NCBI GenBank assembly: GCA_023416875.1
Contig: JAEZGT010000243.1
Location: forward strand, 1-15,349
Reading direction: 5' to 3'
Length of the DNA stretch: 15,349 nucleotides
Source: Pseudomonadota bacterium
GTDB taxonomy: Bacteria; Pseudomonadota; Gammaproteobacteria; Pseudomonadales; Cellvibrionaceae
Positions 14,142-15,349 of the stretch are shown piece by piece; the stretch's first letter is position 1, and the number at the start of each line of letters is the position of its first letter. The notes beneath the pieces were generated by a model. The model worked only from the letters and a program-made list of their open reading frames with translations. It did not search any database and was not told the DNA's origin. Both the position numbers and the translations under genes were made by a program.

Positions 14142-15349
14142 ATGATTTCATTAGACAATCCTTTTCCCGCAGACTCGGATTCGGGTTTGGTGGTTACGGA
14201 TCTCCAAAAGCACTACAACATCACCCTCGGACGTTTCGACAACGAGCAATTGCCGAGCTATCTGCTGCTCGCCCTCTCTCTGACCGTGCGCGACCGCCTG
14301 ATGGAGCGCTGGCGCGACACCCGCTTGCAGGAGCTGCGCGGCAATCCCAAGCGGGTGTTTTATCTGTCGCTCGAATTTTTGCTGGGTCGCACACTCAGTA
14401 ATGCGGTAATGAATCTGAATATCGACAAAGAAGTGACCGCTGCGCTGCGGGCCTATGGCACCACGCTCGAGGAGCTGCGCCAGAATGAACTCGATGCCGG
14501 CCTCGGCAACGGGGGCCTGGGTCGGCTGGCAGCGTGTTTTCTCGACAGCTGCGCGACCCTGGGACTGCCGGTTACCGGTTACGGCATCCGCTATGAATAC
14601 GGCATGTTTCACCAGCGCATCGAGCAGGGTCGCCAAGTGGAGTATCCGGACCATTGGCTGCGCGAAGGCAACCCCTGGGAGATCGAACGCGCTGAACTCA
14701 CCCGCCGGGTGAAGTTTTACGGTTACACCGAGTTTTATACCAATGACCGCGGGCGCAAATGCGCGCGCTGGAGCGGTACCAACGACGTGTTGGCCGTGCC
14801 TTACGATGTGCCCATTCCCGGTTACGCCAATGGCGTAGTGAACACTCTGCGCTTGTGGAAAGCCGCCGCCACCGATGAATTCGATCTGGATGAATTCAAC
14901 GCCGGAGATTATACGGAAGCGGTCGCCTCTAAAAATCAGGCTGAACAAATCACCATGGTGCTGTATCCCAACGACAGCAGCGAAAACGGCAAGGAGCTGC
15001 GCCTGCGCCAGCAGTATTTCCTAGCCTCTGCCAGTTTGCAGGACGTGATCGCCGACTGGACCAGTCACCACGGGGAAAACTTCAGCGAATTCGCCAGTAA
15101 ACACTGTTTTCAGCTCAACGATACCCACCCGACTTTGGCCGTGGCCGAATTGATGCGCTTGCTGCTGGATGACTATTTCCTCGAGTGGGAGACCGCGTGG
15201 CACATCACCAGCGCCACCATGGCTTACACCAATCACACCCTGCTGCCGGAGGCGCTGGAGCGTTGGCCGGTGCGCATGATGCGGGAGTTGCTGCCGCGCC
15301 TGCTCGACATCATCTACGAGATCAACGCGCGCTTTCTCGCCGAAGTGGC
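14142..15349 (+). CDS. glgP: GlgP, glycogen/maltodextrin phosphorylase (3' partial)
   Basis: This GT35 enzyme uses phosphate to release glucose-1-phosphate from the ends of alpha-1,4 chains, with pyridoxal phosphate as cofactor. The frame is open from ATG 14142 to the window end (402 whole codons and two bases), about half of a normal 815-residue protein. Seen in order are VFYLSLEFLLGRTLSNA (about 70-87), LGNGGLGRLAACFLDS (121-136), the YGIRYEYGMF loop, YPNDSSENGKELRLRQQYF, QLNDTHPTLAVAELMRLL and AYTNHTLLPEALERWPV, all strongly conserved. The C-terminal half with the PLP lysine is outside. GAGGA (14127-14131) lies ten bases upstream. I cannot separate glycogen phosphorylase from maltodextrin phosphorylase on this half alone; the glgB-glgX context favours glgP. 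Confidence 0.95.
   Translation, partial: MISLDNPFPADSDSGLVVTDLQKHYNITLGRFDNEQLPSYLLLALSLTVRDRLMERWRDTRLQELRGNPKRVFYLSLEFLLGRTLSNAVMNLNIDKEVTAALRAYGTTLEELRQNELDAGLGNGGLGRLAACFLDSCATLGLPVTGYGIRYEYGMFHQRIEQGRQVEYPDHWLREGNPWEIERAELTRRVKFYGYTEFYTNDRGRKCARWSGTNDVLAVPYDVPIPGYANGVVNTLRLWKAAATDEFDLDEFNAGDYTEAVASKNQAEQITMVLYPNDSSENGKELRLRQQYFLASASLQDVIADWTSHHGENFSEFASKHCFQLNDTHPTLAVAELMRLLLDDYFLEWETAWHITSATMAYTNHTLLPEALERWPVRMMRELLPRLLDIIYEINARFLAEV

Noticed and set aside
14151..14948. 265-codon open frame on the minus strand opposite glgP
   Set aside because: The + strand encodes an unmistakable phosphorylase through the whole stretch, so the minus-strand frame is a shadow.
1..15349. Search for mobile elements, CRISPR arrays, tRNA/rRNA, defence or toxin-antitoxin genes
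   Set aside because: No transposase, evenly spaced direct repeats, RNA-gene signatures or accessory cassettes were seen; nearly all of the window is filled by conserved housekeeping genes.

Overview
The window is chromosomal, housekeeping DNA from a gammaproteobacterium. All genes are on the + strand, in three blocks: ruvC-ruvA-ruvB, tolQ-tolR-tolA-tolB-pal-cpoB, and malQ-glgB-glgX-glgP. The ruvCAB / tol-pal neighbourhood is the arrangement known from Pseudomonas and relatives. The protein sequences fit a marine or environmental gammaproteobacterium, possibly of the Cellvibrionales, but that placement is an inference from general likeness. The left edge cuts ruvC near its start and the right edge cuts glgP about half way.

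Region 1 (1-2150) encodes Holliday-junction processing: RuvC resolvase (partial), RuvA junction-binding protein and RuvB AAA+ motor, tightly packed (4-base overlap, then 16 bases). Region 2 (2151-2492) is a 342-base stretch with no convincing gene, in the place where ybgC usually lies. Region 3 (2493-7030) is a complete Tol-Pal envelope-constriction operon: proton-driven TolQ-TolR motor, TolA transperiplasmic rod, TolB propeller, the Pal lipoprotein and the coordinator CpoB (YbgF). A strong hairpin with a short T run sits inside the first codons of cpoB and may lower cpoB expression relative to pal.

Region 4 (7031-7353) is a 323-base spacer with a 10-bp hairpin and a weak sigma-54-like site; it separates the envelope operon from a carbohydrate operon. 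Region 5 (7354-15349) holds alpha-glucan metabolism: MalQ 4-alpha-glucanotransferase, GlgB branching enzyme, GlgX debranching enzyme and GlgP phosphorylase (partial). They make a sensible pathway: GlgB branches glycogen, GlgP shortens outer chains, GlgX releases the limit-dextrin stubs and MalQ re-joins the short maltodextrins into longer chains. glgC and glgA are not in the window.

I found no mobile element, CRISPR array, tRNA, rRNA, toxin-antitoxin or defence gene, and nothing that looks like an undescribed system. The more interesting points are small: the cpoB hairpin, a missing ybgC, an Asn at the RuvA acidic pin, and competing stems in the malQ-glgB spacer.
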